This document shows positions 17,213 to 25,936 of a stretch of DNA of 64,000 nucleotides, piece by piece. The notes beneath the pieces were generated by a model, which was not told where the DNA came from, did not search any database, and worked only from the letters and a program-made list of their open reading frames with translations. The stretch lies in assembly GCF_011250565.1 (NCBI RefSeq), contig NZ_JAANMS010000006.1, forward strand, positions 62,001 to 126,000. The letters are read 5' to 3'. The translations under genes were made by a program, and so were the position numbers. Source of the DNA: Nocardioides sp. IC4_145 (GTDB taxonomy: Bacteria; Actinomycetota; Actinomycetes; Propionibacteriales; Nocardioidaceae). Each line of letters begins with the position of its first letter. The first letter of the stretch is position 1.

Positions 17213-19485
17213 AGCAGCGGCGCGAAGACCGGGGCTGCCCAGCCGCCGCCGGAGTGCCGCGGGGGAGCCGGCAGCTCGCGACCGCCGTACGCCGCGCCGC
17301 CGCGCGCGCCGTCGTACCGCAACCAGGTGCGCGCCGGTCCCTGCCCGCGCCCGGGCTTCGTCCAGTCGCAGACGCCGTCGGGGAACGCGCGCTGCAGGCG
17401 GGCCCACTGGGTGCTGGTGAACGGCACGAGGAGGAAGTCGTCGTCGGCGCGGCGCAGCGGGCGCAGCCGACAGGCGAGGCTGTCGTTCGCGCTCGGGCCG
17501 CCGGCCTCCTGCCGCGGCGTGGAGAGCCGGGTCTGGAGGACGTCGAGCTCGCGGGTCGTGCAGATCGGGTCGAGGCCGGTGAGCAGGCAGCGGTCCGTGA
17601 CGTCGGCGGGCCGGCCCGCGACGACCTTGGCCGCCAGCCGGCGCGAGGACCGGTCGCGCTCGACGCGGGCCAGCCAGCGGTCCATGGCGAGCAGCGCCTC
17701 GGTCGCCCAGGTGAGGTCGCCGATGAGCGGCACGGCGCCGAACCACATCACCCGGTTGTCGGTGTGGCCCTGGTCGGCGAGCAGCCGTTCCTCGGTCCAC
17801 CAGGCGTGGCTGTAGTCGTGGGCGATGGCGGGGTCCGGGCCGCCGTGGTTGATCATCGCGACCTCGTCGAGGTGGTTGGCCTCGTTGACCAGGCCGGTGC
17901 GGTAGGCGCGGCGGATCGAGGCGGGGTCGCCGACCGTGCGGGCGTCGGTGCGGACCGAGTCGACGTCGAGCCCGCCGACGGCGGCGTTGAGGTCGACGAA
18001 CTGCGCGGGCGTGATCGCGCCGGCGCGGAGCGCCGCCAGCCCGTACTGCACGCCGGCGTTGGCGAACGGGATGCCGGCGAAGCCGCGGTCCACCGCCTTC
18101 TCCTGCGGCCCCCAGGCCGCGCGCGGCCGCCGGCCGAGGAGGTTGACCATCAGGTCGAGCACCGAGCAGCGCACCCCGCCGGGGTTGGTCTCGGAGTCGT
18201 AACGGGTGCGGGGGTCGCCGGCGACGGGCGTGCGCGTGCCGGGGCAGTCGTGCTCCGGGTCGAGCGCGGACGTGAACAGCCCCTCGTCGGCCACGATCGC
18301 GTTGAGGTGGGACAGGTGCCCCTCGACCTGGGCCACCTGCGTCGGCAGCCACAGGACGCCGGGCGCCCACCGGGTCGGGTCCTCGAAGTACTGCCGCATC
18401 AAGTGGTAGTCGGCGAACTGCGCCCCAGCGGTCAGCACGTCGGGGTAGGAGCAGGTGGTGACCAGGCCCTGGTAGATCCCGGGGTAGGCGTTGGCGACGG
18501 TGTGCTGGGAGATCGAGCCGCCCGAGCAGCCGGTGCCGATCGTGTAGCGGATCTCGCCGTACCGCTCGACGAGCCGCTCCTTGGCCATCATCAGCGACTC
18601 GGCGTTCATCGCGACGTTGCAGTTGTGCCCGGTGTTCGCCAGTGCCGTGGACATCACGGCGAAGCCGCGGCCGAGCGCCGTGATGTAGGACTGCTCGATG
18701 CCGGGCAGCGCCGGGATGGTGCCGGCGTAGTCCTCGAGCGGCGGGTCGGCGGGCGTGTACGACGCGCCGCACCCGCCGCCGCCGGTGACGAGCACCTTGC
18801 GGTTCCACTGGCGCTGCGGCGCCCACGCCTGCCACGGCCGGCCGGGCCGGAAGAGCGTGAGGATCGTGTAGCGGTCGCGGTCCTGGTAGCCGTCCTCGCG
18901 GCGCACGACGAACGGCACCTCCACGCCCTGGTCGGTGGTGGTGGTCGCGACGTCGGCCGGCGGGTCGGCCGGGTCGTAGGGCCGCAGGCCGGGCAGCAGC
19001 GGGTTGGCCGAGCGGTAGAGGTAGGTGTAGCGGATCGGCTCCTCGCAGCGGCGGTTCCGCGCGGTCTCCTGGCACTGGTAGTGCCGCTCCCGCGGACCGG
19101 TGAACACCGGCCCGCCCGCCGGGTGGTTGGTGACGACGGTCGAGCCGGCCCGCCCCGGGGCGGCGGCCCGGATGGTGGTGCGCCCGGTGCGCAGGCCGGT
19201 GACGAGGCCGACGTACCGCCCGTCGCGGCGCACGGCGAACCGGCGGGTCACGTCCCGGCTCCCGGCGCGGACGCGGACGTCGCGGGCGCGCACGCCCCTC
19301 GGCAGCCGGACCTCGACGAGCACGTCGCCGCCGGAGACCAGGTCGGCGCGGTTCGACAGCACCTCGACCACGAGCGGTCCGGCCGGCGCGGGCGGCGGGA
19401 CCGCGTCGGCGGCCGGCCGCGGGACGAGCGCGAGCAGCGGGAGCACCAGGGAGACCAGGGCGAGCACGAGCAGGCGGGACCGCAT
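17203..19485 (-). CDS. Secreted DUF6351/tannase-like hydrolase
   Basis: A 760-residue exported protein. Signal peptide to about residue 28, an Ig-like N-terminal region (VEVLSNRADLVSGGDVLVEVRLP), then a large alpha/beta-hydrolase-like region. YTIGTGCSGGSISQHTVANAYPGIYQGLVT contains the nucleophile elbow G-C-S-G-G and resembles tannase/feruloyl esterase and PHB-depolymerase-like folds. Many cysteines fit an extracellular enzyme. The overall layout and length match DUF6351 proteins as I know them. An esterase is the most likely activity; the substrate is unknown. Divergent from the oxidase gene at 19534, 48 bp apart. Confidence 0.7.
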   Translation of the reverse strand: MRSRLLVLALVSLVLPLLALVPRPAADAVPPPAPAGPLVVEVLSNRADLVSGGDVLVEVRLPRGVRARDVRVRAGSRDVTRRFAVRRDGRYVGLVTGLRTGRTTIRAAAPGRAGSTVVTNHPAGGPVFTGPRERHYQCQETARNRRCEEPIRYTYLYRSANPLLPGLRPYDPADPPADVATTTTDQGVEVPFVVRREDGYQDRDRYTILTLFRPGRPWQAWAPQRQWNRKVLVTGGGGCGASYTPADPPLEDYAGTIPALPGIEQSYITALGRGFAVMSTALANTGHNCNVAMNAESLMMAKERLVERYGEIRYTIGTGCSGGSISQHTVANAYPGIYQGLVTTCSYPDVLTAGAQFADYHLMRQYFEDPTRWAPGVLWLPTQVAQVEGHLSHLNAIVADEGLFTSALDPEHDCPGTRTPVAGDPRTRYDSETNPGGVRCSVLDLMVNLLGRRPRAAWGPQEKAVDRGFAGIPFANAGVQYGLAALRAGAITPAQFVDLNAAVGGLDVDSVRTDARTVGDPASIRRAYRTGLVNEANHLDEVAMINHGGPDPAIAHDYSHAWWTEERLLADQGHTDNRVMWFGAVPLIGDLTWATEALLAMDRWLARVERDRSSRRLAAKVVAGRPADVTDRCLLTGLDPICTTRELDVLQTRLSTPRQEAGGPSANDSLACRLRPLRRADDDFLLVPFTSTQWARLQRAFPDGVCDWTKPGRGQGPARTWLRYDGARGGAAYGGRELPAPPRHSGGGWAAPVFAPLLRQ

Positions 19486-19533
19486 GCGACGTCCAACGAG
19501 GTCCGGTGAGCGACGTCACGGCAGACTGGCCCC

Positions 19534-20868
19534 GTGAGCGACACGGGAACCGGGACGGTGCAGCAGGTGGGCCGGATGGCCGAGCGCGCGGTCGAGGCCG
19601 CGACGAGCGTCGGCCGCGAGGTGCAGGCGCGGATCTACCGGGAGGGCGTCTTCGGCCGGCGGCCCGTCGTCCCGGTCGAGCCGGCCGCGCTCGAGGCGGC
19701 CGCGCAGAAGCGGATGAGCCCGCAGGCGTGGTCGTACGTCGCCGGCGGAGCCGGCCAGCAGCGGACCGTGCGCGCCAACACCGAGGCGTTCGACCGCCAC
19801 CGGATCGTGCCGCGCATGCTGGTCGACGTCGAGGAGCGCAGCCAGTCCGTCGAGCTGTTCGGTCGGCGGCTGCCGTCGCCGTACCTCCTCGCCCCGATCG
19901 GCGTGCTCGAGATGGCCCACCGCGAGGCCGAGCACGCGGTCGCGCGGGCGGCCCGCGCGCTCGGCGTGCCGATGGTGCTGTCCACGCAGGCGTCGGTGCC
20001 GATGGAGGAGGTGGCGCGCGATCTCGGGGACTCGCCGCGGTGGTACCAGCTCTACTGGTCCAAGGACGACGGCGTCGTCGACTCGTTCGTCCGTCGCGCC
20101 GAGGAGATCGGCAGCGACGCGCTCGTCGTCACCCTCGACACCCATGTGCTCGGCTGGCGCACCCGCGACCTCGACCTCGCCTACCTGCCGTTCGCGCGGG
20201 CCGAGGGGATCGCGCAGTACGTCAGCGACCCGCACTTCCGCTCGCTCGCCGAGCACCGCGCCGCGAACCCGCCGGCCGTCGACGGACCGCAGCCCCGCCC
20301 CACCCCCGCCGCGGTCAGGGCGCTGCTCTCGATGACCCGGCACTACCCTGGCCGCTTCCTCGACAACCTGCGCTCGCCGGTGCCGCGGGCGGCGGTCGAG
20401 ACGTTCCTCGACGTCTTCTCGCGCTCCTCGCTGACCTGGGAGGAGCTGGCCTACCTGCGCGACCGCACCTCGCTGCCGATCGTGCTCAAGGGCATCCAGG
20501 ACCCCCGCGACGCCCAGCTCGCGCTCGAGCACGGCGTCGACGGGATCGTCGTGTCCAACCACGGCGGTCGGCAGGTCGACGGCGCGATCGCCTCGCTCGA
20601 CGCGCTGCCCGCGGTGGTCGACACCGTCGGCGGGCGTGTGCCGGTGCTCTTCGACAGCGGCGTGCGCAGCGGAGCCGACGCCTTCAAGGCGCTCGCCCTC
20701 GGCGCGCAGGCGGTGATGGTCGGCCGGCCGTGGGTCTACGGGCTCGCGCTCGGCGGCGAGGACGGCGTCCGCGCGGTCATGGAGCACCTGATGGCCGAGC
20801 TCGACCTGACCATGGCGCTCAGCGGGGTCACCGACCTCGCCGGCATCACCCGCGACCTGCTCGCCTGA
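19534..20868 (+). CDS. FMN-dependent alpha-hydroxy-acid oxidase/dehydrogenase (lactate monooxygenase-like)
   Basis: A 444-residue member of the FMN alpha-hydroxy-acid dehydrogenase family. Motifs in order: WSYVAGGAGQQRTVRANTEAF, LLAPIGVLEM, STQASVPMEEVA, WYQLYW, TLDTHVLGWRTRDLD, LPIVLKGI, the active-site SNHGGRQVDGA with catalytic His, and the FMN phosphate site DSGVRSGADAFKALALGA. The length and the insertion after TLDTHVLGWR are typical of lactate 2-monooxygenase-like members. Likely oxidises L-lactate or a similar hydroxy acid. GTG start 6 nt after CAGACT. The next gene starts 13 nt downstream. Confidence 0.85.
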   Translation: MSDTGTGTVQQVGRMAERAVEAATSVGREVQARIYREGVFGRRPVVPVEPAALEAAAQKRMSPQAWSYVAGGAGQQRTVRANTEAFDRHRIVPRMLVDVEERSQSVELFGRRLPSPYLLAPIGVLEMAHREAEHAVARAARALGVPMVLSTQASVPMEEVARDLGDSPRWYQLYWSKDDGVVDSFVRRAEEIGSDALVVTLDTHVLGWRTRDLDLAYLPFARAEGIAQYVSDPHFRSLAEHRAANPPAVDGPQPRPTPAAVRALLSMTRHYPGRFLDNLRSPVPRAAVETFLDVFSRSSLTWEELAYLRDRTSLPIVLKGIQDPRDAQLALEHGVDGIVVSNHGGRQVDGAIASLDALPAVVDTVGGRVPVLFDSGVRSGADAFKALALGAQAVMVGRPWVYGLALGGEDGVRAVMEHLMAELDLTMALSGVTDLAGITRDLLA

Positions 20869-20881
20869 GCGGGCACGGGAC

Positions 20882-22090
20882 GTGGGCGGACGACACGCGG
20901 CCGGGGCGGGACACGGGACCGGCCACGGGCACAGCCATGGGCACGGGCACGGCGACGCCGCCGGCGAGGTCGACGTACGCCGGGGCGCGCGGACGACGCT
21001 GCTCGGCGCGCTGGCGCTGGCGGGCATCGCGGCGCTCGTCGGCCTGGCCGTGCTGTGGCCGGACCGCTCGGCGGCGGAGGACCTGCGCGAGCAGGTGTCG
21101 TTCCAGGCGCCGGGCGTGCTCCTCGTCGACGGCACGATCCGCGAGCTCGACGGCGGACGGGTCTCGGTCACGATCGCCGAGGGGCCGGACACGGGCGCTC
21201 GGCGCACCCTCGACCTCCCGCCGGAGGTGGCGGCCTCCGGCCTCGAGCCCGGGGACACCCTCCGGCTCCAGTCGCCGCCACCGGTCGACGGTGCGGACCG
21301 CACCTACGTCTACTTCGGCACCGACCGCAGCGGCCCGCTGTGGCTGCTGGCGGGCGTCTTCGTGCTGGTCGTGCTGCTGGTGGCCCGGTGGCGGGGCCTG
21401 CTGGCGCTGCTCGGGCTGGGGTTCGCGGGCCTGGTGCTGCTCGGCTTCGTGCTGCCGGCGCTGCTCACCGGCGAGCCCGGCCTCGCGGTGGGACTGGTCG
21501 GCTCCACGCTGATCATGGTGGTGGTGCTCTACACGACCCACGGGTTCTCGGTGCGCACCAGCGCCGCGCTGGCCGGCACCCTCGCCGGGCTCGCGGTGAC
21601 CGCGCTCCTCGGGCTGGCCGCCACCCGGGCGGCGCGCCTCACGGGGTTCGGCGACGAGGCGGCCGGGTTGCTGACGACGTACGTCCCCACGCTGGACCTG
21701 CAGGACGTCTTCACCTGCGCGCTCGTCGTCGCGGGCCTCGGTGTCCTCAACGACGTCACGATCACCCAGTCCTCGGCGGTGTGGGAGCTGCGCGGTGCGG
21801 CGCCCGGGATGGGCCGCCGCCGGCTCTTCCTCAGCGGCATGCGGATCGGTCGCGACCACATCGCCTCGACGATCTACACGATCGTCTTCGCCTACGCCGG
21901 CACCGCGCTGGTGCTGCTCATGGTGCTCTCGCTCTACGGGCTGCCGCTCGGGGACCTGCTGGCCACCGAGGAGATCGGCCAGGAGGCGGTCCGCACGCTC
22001 GTGAGCAGCATCGGCCTGGTGCTGGCGGTGCCGATCACGACCGCGATCGCGGTGTGGACGGTGCCGGGTCCGGTCGAGCAGCCCTCGTAG
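20882..22090 (+). CDS. YibE/F-family membrane protein with His-rich N-terminus
   Basis: A 402-residue protein. The first ~25 residues alternate Gly and His (HGTGHGHSHGHGHGD), a likely metal-binding tail. One helix, an extracytoplasmic beta-rich part (VDGTIRELDGGRVSVTIAEGPDTG, then an OB-like segment) and six to seven more helices follow, with GLGVLNDVTITQSSAVWEL and GRDHIASTIYTIVFAYAG typical of YibE/F. Family function is poorly defined; transport or membrane assembly is suggested. Probably co-transcribed with the upstream oxidase gene. Confidence 0.82.
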   Translation: MGGRHAAGAGHGTGHGHSHGHGHGDAAGEVDVRRGARTTLLGALALAGIAALVGLAVLWPDRSAAEDLREQVSFQAPGVLLVDGTIRELDGGRVSVTIAEGPDTGARRTLDLPPEVAASGLEPGDTLRLQSPPPVDGADRTYVYFGTDRSGPLWLLAGVFVLVVLLVARWRGLLALLGLGFAGLVLLGFVLPALLTGEPGLAVGLVGSTLIMVVVLYTTHGFSVRTSAALAGTLAGLAVTALLGLAATRAARLTGFGDEAAGLLTTYVPTLDLQDVFTCALVVAGLGVLNDVTITQSSAVWELRGAAPGMGRRRLFLSGMRIGRDHIASTIYTIVFAYAGTALVLLMVLSLYGLPLGDLLATEEIGQEAVRTLVSSIGLVLAVPITTAIAVWTVPGPVEQPS

Positions 22091-22228
22091 CCCCCGTGCG
22101 GCCCGCCACGACGCGAACGCCTCGCGGGTGGTGCGGGAGGACGTCGCGGACCACGTCGGTCGGAGATCAAGGTGACCGGCCGGTAGTCGACCGGCACTCC
22201 GGTGGCGAGCGTGCGCCATGCTGGCCCG

Positions 22229-23938
22229 GTGCACCACATCGGCATCGACCTCGCCTGGGGCGAGCGCCAGCCCACCGGGCTCGCCGTGCTCGACGAGGAC
22301 GGGGCGCTGGTGCACGTCTCGGCGGTGCGGACCGACGACGAGATCGCCGAGCGGCTCGCGGCGTACGTCGAGGGGCCCTGCCTGGTCGCCGTCGACGCGC
22401 CGCTGGTCGTGCGCAACGAGACCGGATCGCGGCCGGCGGAGAAGGCGGTGACCAGGGACTTCCGCCGCTTCGAGGCCGGCTGCCACCCCTCGAACCTCGC
22501 CAAGCCGGAGTTCCGCGACGGGCCGCGCGGCGCGCGGGTCTGCAAACGGCTCGGGCTCGACATGGATCCCCGGTCCGGCCGGGCGCGGCGCGCGATCGAG
22601 GTCTACCCCCACCCGGCGACGGTCGTGCTCTTCGGGCTCGAGCGGACCCTGAAGTACAAGGACAAGCGCGGCCGCGAGGTCGAGCTGCTCCGCGGCGAGC
22701 TGCTGCGGCTGATGACCTACGTCGAGTCGGTCGTGGACACCGACACCGGTCGCGACGGCGGGGCCTGGGCCGCGCTGCGGCAGGCCGTCGAGACCGCGAC
22801 CCGCAAGAGCCAGCTGCGCGTGGTGGAGGACCAGGTCGACGCGGTCGTGTGCGCCTACGTCGGCCGCTTCGCCGACCTCCACCCCGACCGGACGACGGTC
22901 TACGGCGACCTGGCCGAGGGCTACATCGTCACGCCGTCGCTGCCCGACGAGAGCGCCGCGATCCGCTCCGCCATCCAGGCGTACGCCGCGCAGCACAGCG
23001 AGCTGTCGGTCGCCGGCGAGCAGGTGGTCGCGCTGGTGACCTCGATCCTGGACGAGGCCGGCATCAACTACCTGACCGTCACCGGCCGCACGAAGTCGGT
23101 CGCGTCGTTCGCCGAGAAGGCCGGGCGGGTGCGCGACGGGCAGCCGATGTACCCCGCCCCGCTCACCGACATCACCGACCAGCTCGGCGTCCGGGTCATC
23201 ACCTACGTGCAGGACGACGTCGAGGCGGTCGCCGGCCTGCTCGCCGACCAGGTCGTCGTCCACGACGACCGCGACATGGGGCAGCAGACCGCTCGCGAGG
23301 GGCGGTGGGGGTACGCCTCGCGGCACCTGCTGGTCGCCCTCGACGCCGCGCGCGAGTCCCAGGCGGCGTACGCCGGTCTGCGCGGGCGGGTCGCGCAGGT
23401 GCAGGTCCGCACGGTGCTGCAGCACGCGTGGGCGGAGTTCGAGCACGACATCCGCTACAAGGGGTCGGTGCCCGAGGAGCACGCGCCGGAGTTCGACCGC
23501 CGCTTCACCCTCGCCGCCGGGCTGCTCGAGCTGGCCGACCGGGAGTTCTCCACGATCCGCGAGCGGCTCCGCGCCGAGCCCGCCGCGCCCGCCACCCCGG
23601 TCGCCGACGACGACCCGCGCCTGGAGCCCCGGGAGCTCGCGGCGTTCCTCGCCGGGCAGTACGCCGACGCCGGCTGGTCGCGCACCGACCATTACGCCTG
23701 GATCTCCGGCCTCCTGCTCGAGCTCGGGATCACCTCCCTCGACGAGCTCGGCGACGTCCTGCGGCCCACCTCGTCCATGGCGATCAACGAGCGGATGGAC
23801 TACCGCTACCCGCCCGGCGCCGTCCGCCGCCTCGACGACGCCCTCCTCGCCGTCTTCGGCGAGCGGTACGTCGACCTCCACGGCAACGCCCACCGCGCGG
23901 GCCTGCTGCGCCAGCGGCTGGAGAAGCTGCGCGGCTGA
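22229..23938 (+). CDS. Fusion of DUF429 RNase H-like domain and RelA/SpoT synthetase domain
   Basis: A 569-residue two-domain protein. Residues 1-235 are DUF429, an RNase H-like predicted nuclease: HIGIDLAWG (Asp7), LVAVDAPL (Asp56), AIEVYPHPATV (Glu124) and EDQVDAVVCAYVGRFAD (Asp204). Residues ~262-412 are an alarmone-synthetase domain: TVTGRTKSVASFAEK, TDITDQLGVRVITYV, WGYASRHLLVAL and VQVRTVLQHAWAEFEHDIRYKG. The catalytic glutamate expected before VQVRT is Gln390. A ~100-residue C-terminal helical domain follows. The start at 22229 is 6 nt after CATGCT. M. smegmatis has an analogous RNase HII-RelA/SpoT fusion. Possible role: (p)ppGpp-like signalling coupled to RNA or DNA:RNA hybrid processing, or a toxin-like enzyme; both are inference. 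Confidence 0.85.
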   Translation: MHHIGIDLAWGERQPTGLAVLDEDGALVHVSAVRTDDEIAERLAAYVEGPCLVAVDAPLVVRNETGSRPAEKAVTRDFRRFEAGCHPSNLAKPEFRDGPRGARVCKRLGLDMDPRSGRARRAIEVYPHPATVVLFGLERTLKYKDKRGREVELLRGELLRLMTYVESVVDTDTGRDGGAWAALRQAVETATRKSQLRVVEDQVDAVVCAYVGRFADLHPDRTTVYGDLAEGYIVTPSLPDESAAIRSAIQAYAAQHSELSVAGEQVVALVTSILDEAGINYLTVTGRTKSVASFAEKAGRVRDGQPMYPAPLTDITDQLGVRVITYVQDDVEAVAGLLADQVVVHDDRDMGQQTAREGRWGYASRHLLVALDAARESQAAYAGLRGRVAQVQVRTVLQHAWAEFEHDIRYKGSVPEEHAPEFDRRFTLAAGLLELADREFSTIRERLRAEPAAPATPVADDDPRLEPRELAAFLAGQYADAGWSRTDHYAWISGLLLELGITSLDELGDVLRPTSSMAINERMDYRYPPGAVRRLDDALLAVFGERYVDLHGNAHRAGLLRQRLEKLRG

Positions 23939-23984
23939 GTCCGATCCCTCCCGGACGTCGGTCGTCGCGCCGGGTCGTGTCGGT

Positions 23985-24066
23985 TCATCAAGGTATGCAG
24001 GCGAACCGTCACTGGCCCGGGTGAGCTCACCGTGGGGAGTGGCGCTCCAGGGACATACCTTGATGA
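23985..24066. terminator. 13-bp inverted repeat between convergent genes
   Basis: TCATCAAGGTATG (23985-23997) and its exact complement (24054-24066) enclose 56 nt that contain GTGAGCTCAC (24021-24030) and other dyads; CGGTTC (23981-23986) and GAACCG (24003-24008) form a competing stem. The element is relatively AT-rich and fills the gap between the fusion gene and the LLM gene. A two-way terminator is the simplest reading; a small inverted-repeat element is possible. Confidence 0.55.
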
Positions 24067-24116
24067 CACAGCCGGCCCGGGGGCGGGCCGCCGAGGTCCG
24101 GCGGGGCCGGCCGGCC

Positions 24117-25112
24117 TCAGGAGGACGGAGCGGCGGCGCGGAGCTTGTCGAGGAGGGGGACGGCGGCGTCGGTGAGGAACTGCTCCTGGAGGGCGTCGCC
24201 GACCTGGACGAGGGCGATGTCGGTGAAGCCGGCCTCCCAGAAGGCCGAGACCGACTCGACGATCTTGTCGAGGTCGGGGCCGCACGGGATCGACTCGGCG
24301 ACGTCCTCGGGGCGGACGAACTGCGTGGCGCCGGAGAAGCCCGCGGGGGTGGGCAGGTCGGCGTTGACCTTCCAGCCGCCGGCGAACCAGCGGAACTGCT
24401 CGTGCGCGAGCTCCGTGGCCGCCTCCTCGTCCGGACCCCAGCAGATCGGGATCTGGCCGACGGCGCGGGCGCCCCCGGAGCCGATCTTCGGCGCGCCGTC
24501 GACGGCGTTCCAGCCCTCGATGAGGTCGGCGCGCGGCTCGACGGCGACGAGGTGGTCGGCGAGCGGGGCGAGCGCCTCCATGCCGCGCTCGCCGGCGACG
24601 GCGACGCCGATGTCGACGCCCTGCTCGGGCAGGTCCCAGATCCGGGCGGACTCCACGTCGAAGTGCGACCCGCGGTAGTCGACGAGCTCGCCGGTGTGCA
24701 GCGCGCGGATGATCTCGACCGCCTCGACGAGCATCTCCTGACGCTGCCCGATGGCGGGCCAGCCGGCGCCGACGACGTGCTCGTTGAGGTTCTCGCCGCT
24801 GCCGAGCCCGAGCGTGAACCGCCCCTCGGCGAGGATCTGCAGCGTCGCGGCCTTCTGCGCGACGACGGCGGGGTGGTAGCGCAGCGTCGGGCAGGTCACG
24901 TACGTCATCAGGCCGACCCGCTCGGTGGCGTGGGCGACGGCGCCGAGGGTGGTCCAGGCGTACGGCGCGTGGCCCTGCTCGGTGAGCCAGGGCGAGTAGT
25001 GGTCGCTGGAGACCTCGAAGTCGAAGCCGGCGGTCTCCGCCGCGACGGCGTACTTCACCAGCTCCCGCGGGCCGCTCTGCTCGGTCATGAGGGTGTAGCC
25101 GAAGCGCGTCAT
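24117..25112 (-). CDS. F420-dependent LLM-class oxidoreductase
   Basis: A 331-residue luciferase-like TIM-barrel protein. TRFGYTLMTEQSGPRELVKYAVAAETAGFDFEVSSDHYSPWL, TYVTCPTLRYHPAVVAQKAATLQIL and RFTLGLGSGENLNEHV match the F420-dependent group related to glucose-6-phosphate dehydrogenase (TIGR03557-type). Substrate unknown. The coiled-coil gene lies 27 nt upstream on the same strand and may share its transcript. Converges with the DUF429 fusion gene. Confidence 0.85.
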   Translation of the reverse strand: MTRFGYTLMTEQSGPRELVKYAVAAETAGFDFEVSSDHYSPWLTEQGHAPYAWTTLGAVAHATERVGLMTYVTCPTLRYHPAVVAQKAATLQILAEGRFTLGLGSGENLNEHVVGAGWPAIGQRQEMLVEAVEIIRALHTGELVDYRGSHFDVESARIWDLPEQGVDIGVAVAGERGMEALAPLADHLVAVEPRADLIEGWNAVDGAPKIGSGGARAVGQIPICWGPDEEAATELAHEQFRWFAGGWKVNADLPTPAGFSGATQFVRPEDVAESIPCGPDLDKIVESVSAFWEAGFTDIALVQVGDALQEQFLTDAAVPLLDKLRAAAPSS

Positions 25113-25139
25113 GGCTCAGCGGTACCCACGCCGGCGAGC

Positions 25140-25895
25140 TCAGTCGTCCTGCTGCTCGTCGACCTTCTTCTTGATCCGACCCATCCCCGGCAGGTTCATC
25201 ACCAGCTCGCTGAGCTCCCGGGTCACCTCGAGCATCTCGTGCATGTCGGGGGCGACGCTGCCGAGGCGCTGGAGGAGCGGCATGACGTCCTCGCGCAGCG
25301 CCGTCTCCAGCGCCGGCAGCTTGTCGACCATCGCGACGACGGCGTCGACCTCCTCGGGCGTCGTCGACTCGCCGAGCCGCACCAGCACCGGCTCCAAGGC
25401 CTGCAGCGTGGGCTCGAGCCGCTCGGCCAGGTCGAGCATCCGGCCGACCGCGCCCTCCTCGACGCGGCGCAGCAGCACGTCGGCGCGCTCGCGCACGTCG
25501 TCGAGGCCGCCCATCGCGCGTTCGCCCTTGTCGGCGATCCGCTGCGCCTGGTCGACCATGTCCGAGGCTCGCTCGCGCACGTCGTCGACGCCGCCGATCG
25601 CCTGGTCTGCTTTCGCGCGGACGTCCTGCACGCCGGCGATCGTGTCGTCGGCCCGCTCGCGGACGCCGTCCACCCCGTCGATCACCTCGTCGGCTCGGAC
25701 CCGGACGCCCTCGACCTCCTCCAGCAGCCCCTCGACGCGCACCAGCAGCGCCTGCACCTGCCCGATGATCCCGCCGGCCGAGGCGAGCAGCGCCTCGGCA
25801 CCGGTGAGCAGGTTGGCGGCGCGGGGCGCGACGGCGACCGCCTGCTCGACCAGCTGCCGGAGGTCGCTGGGGCCGGGGACGGACGGGAACCTCAT
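25140..25895 (-). CDS. Coiled-coil protein with six 14-residue repeats
   Basis: A 251-residue, highly helical protein without signal peptide or membrane segment. Residues 61-144 are six consecutive 14-residue units (two heptads each), for example VDGVRERADDTIAG, VQDVRAKADQAIGG, LDDVRERADVLLRR, giving an unbroken amphipathic coil. A C-terminal region (EVDAVVAMVDKLPALETALREDVMPLLQRLGSV) resembles DUF1641-like or apolipoprotein-like helices. It ends in a charged tail KKKVDEQQDD. A scaffolding or membrane-surface role is possible; function unknown. Divergent from the DinB gene, 41 bp apart. Confidence 0.75.
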   Translation of the reverse strand: MRFPSVPGPSDLRQLVEQAVAVAPRAANLLTGAEALLASAGGIIGQVQALLVRVEGLLEEVEGVRVRADEVIDGVDGVRERADDTIAGVQDVRAKADQAIGGVDDVRERASDMVDQAQRIADKGERAMGGLDDVRERADVLLRRVEEGAVGRMLDLAERLEPTLQALEPVLVRLGESTTPEEVDAVVAMVDKLPALETALREDVMPLLQRLGSVAPDMHEMLEVTRELSELVMNLPGMGRIKKKVDEQQDD

Positions 25896-25936
25896 GGGAC
25901 GCCGGTACCCCCGGATCCGACGTACCGTCGGTAGGC

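Noticed and set aside
22091-22228. Small gene between the YibE/F and fusion genes
   Set aside because: No frame with a start, ribosome site or recognisable composition; only short dyads.
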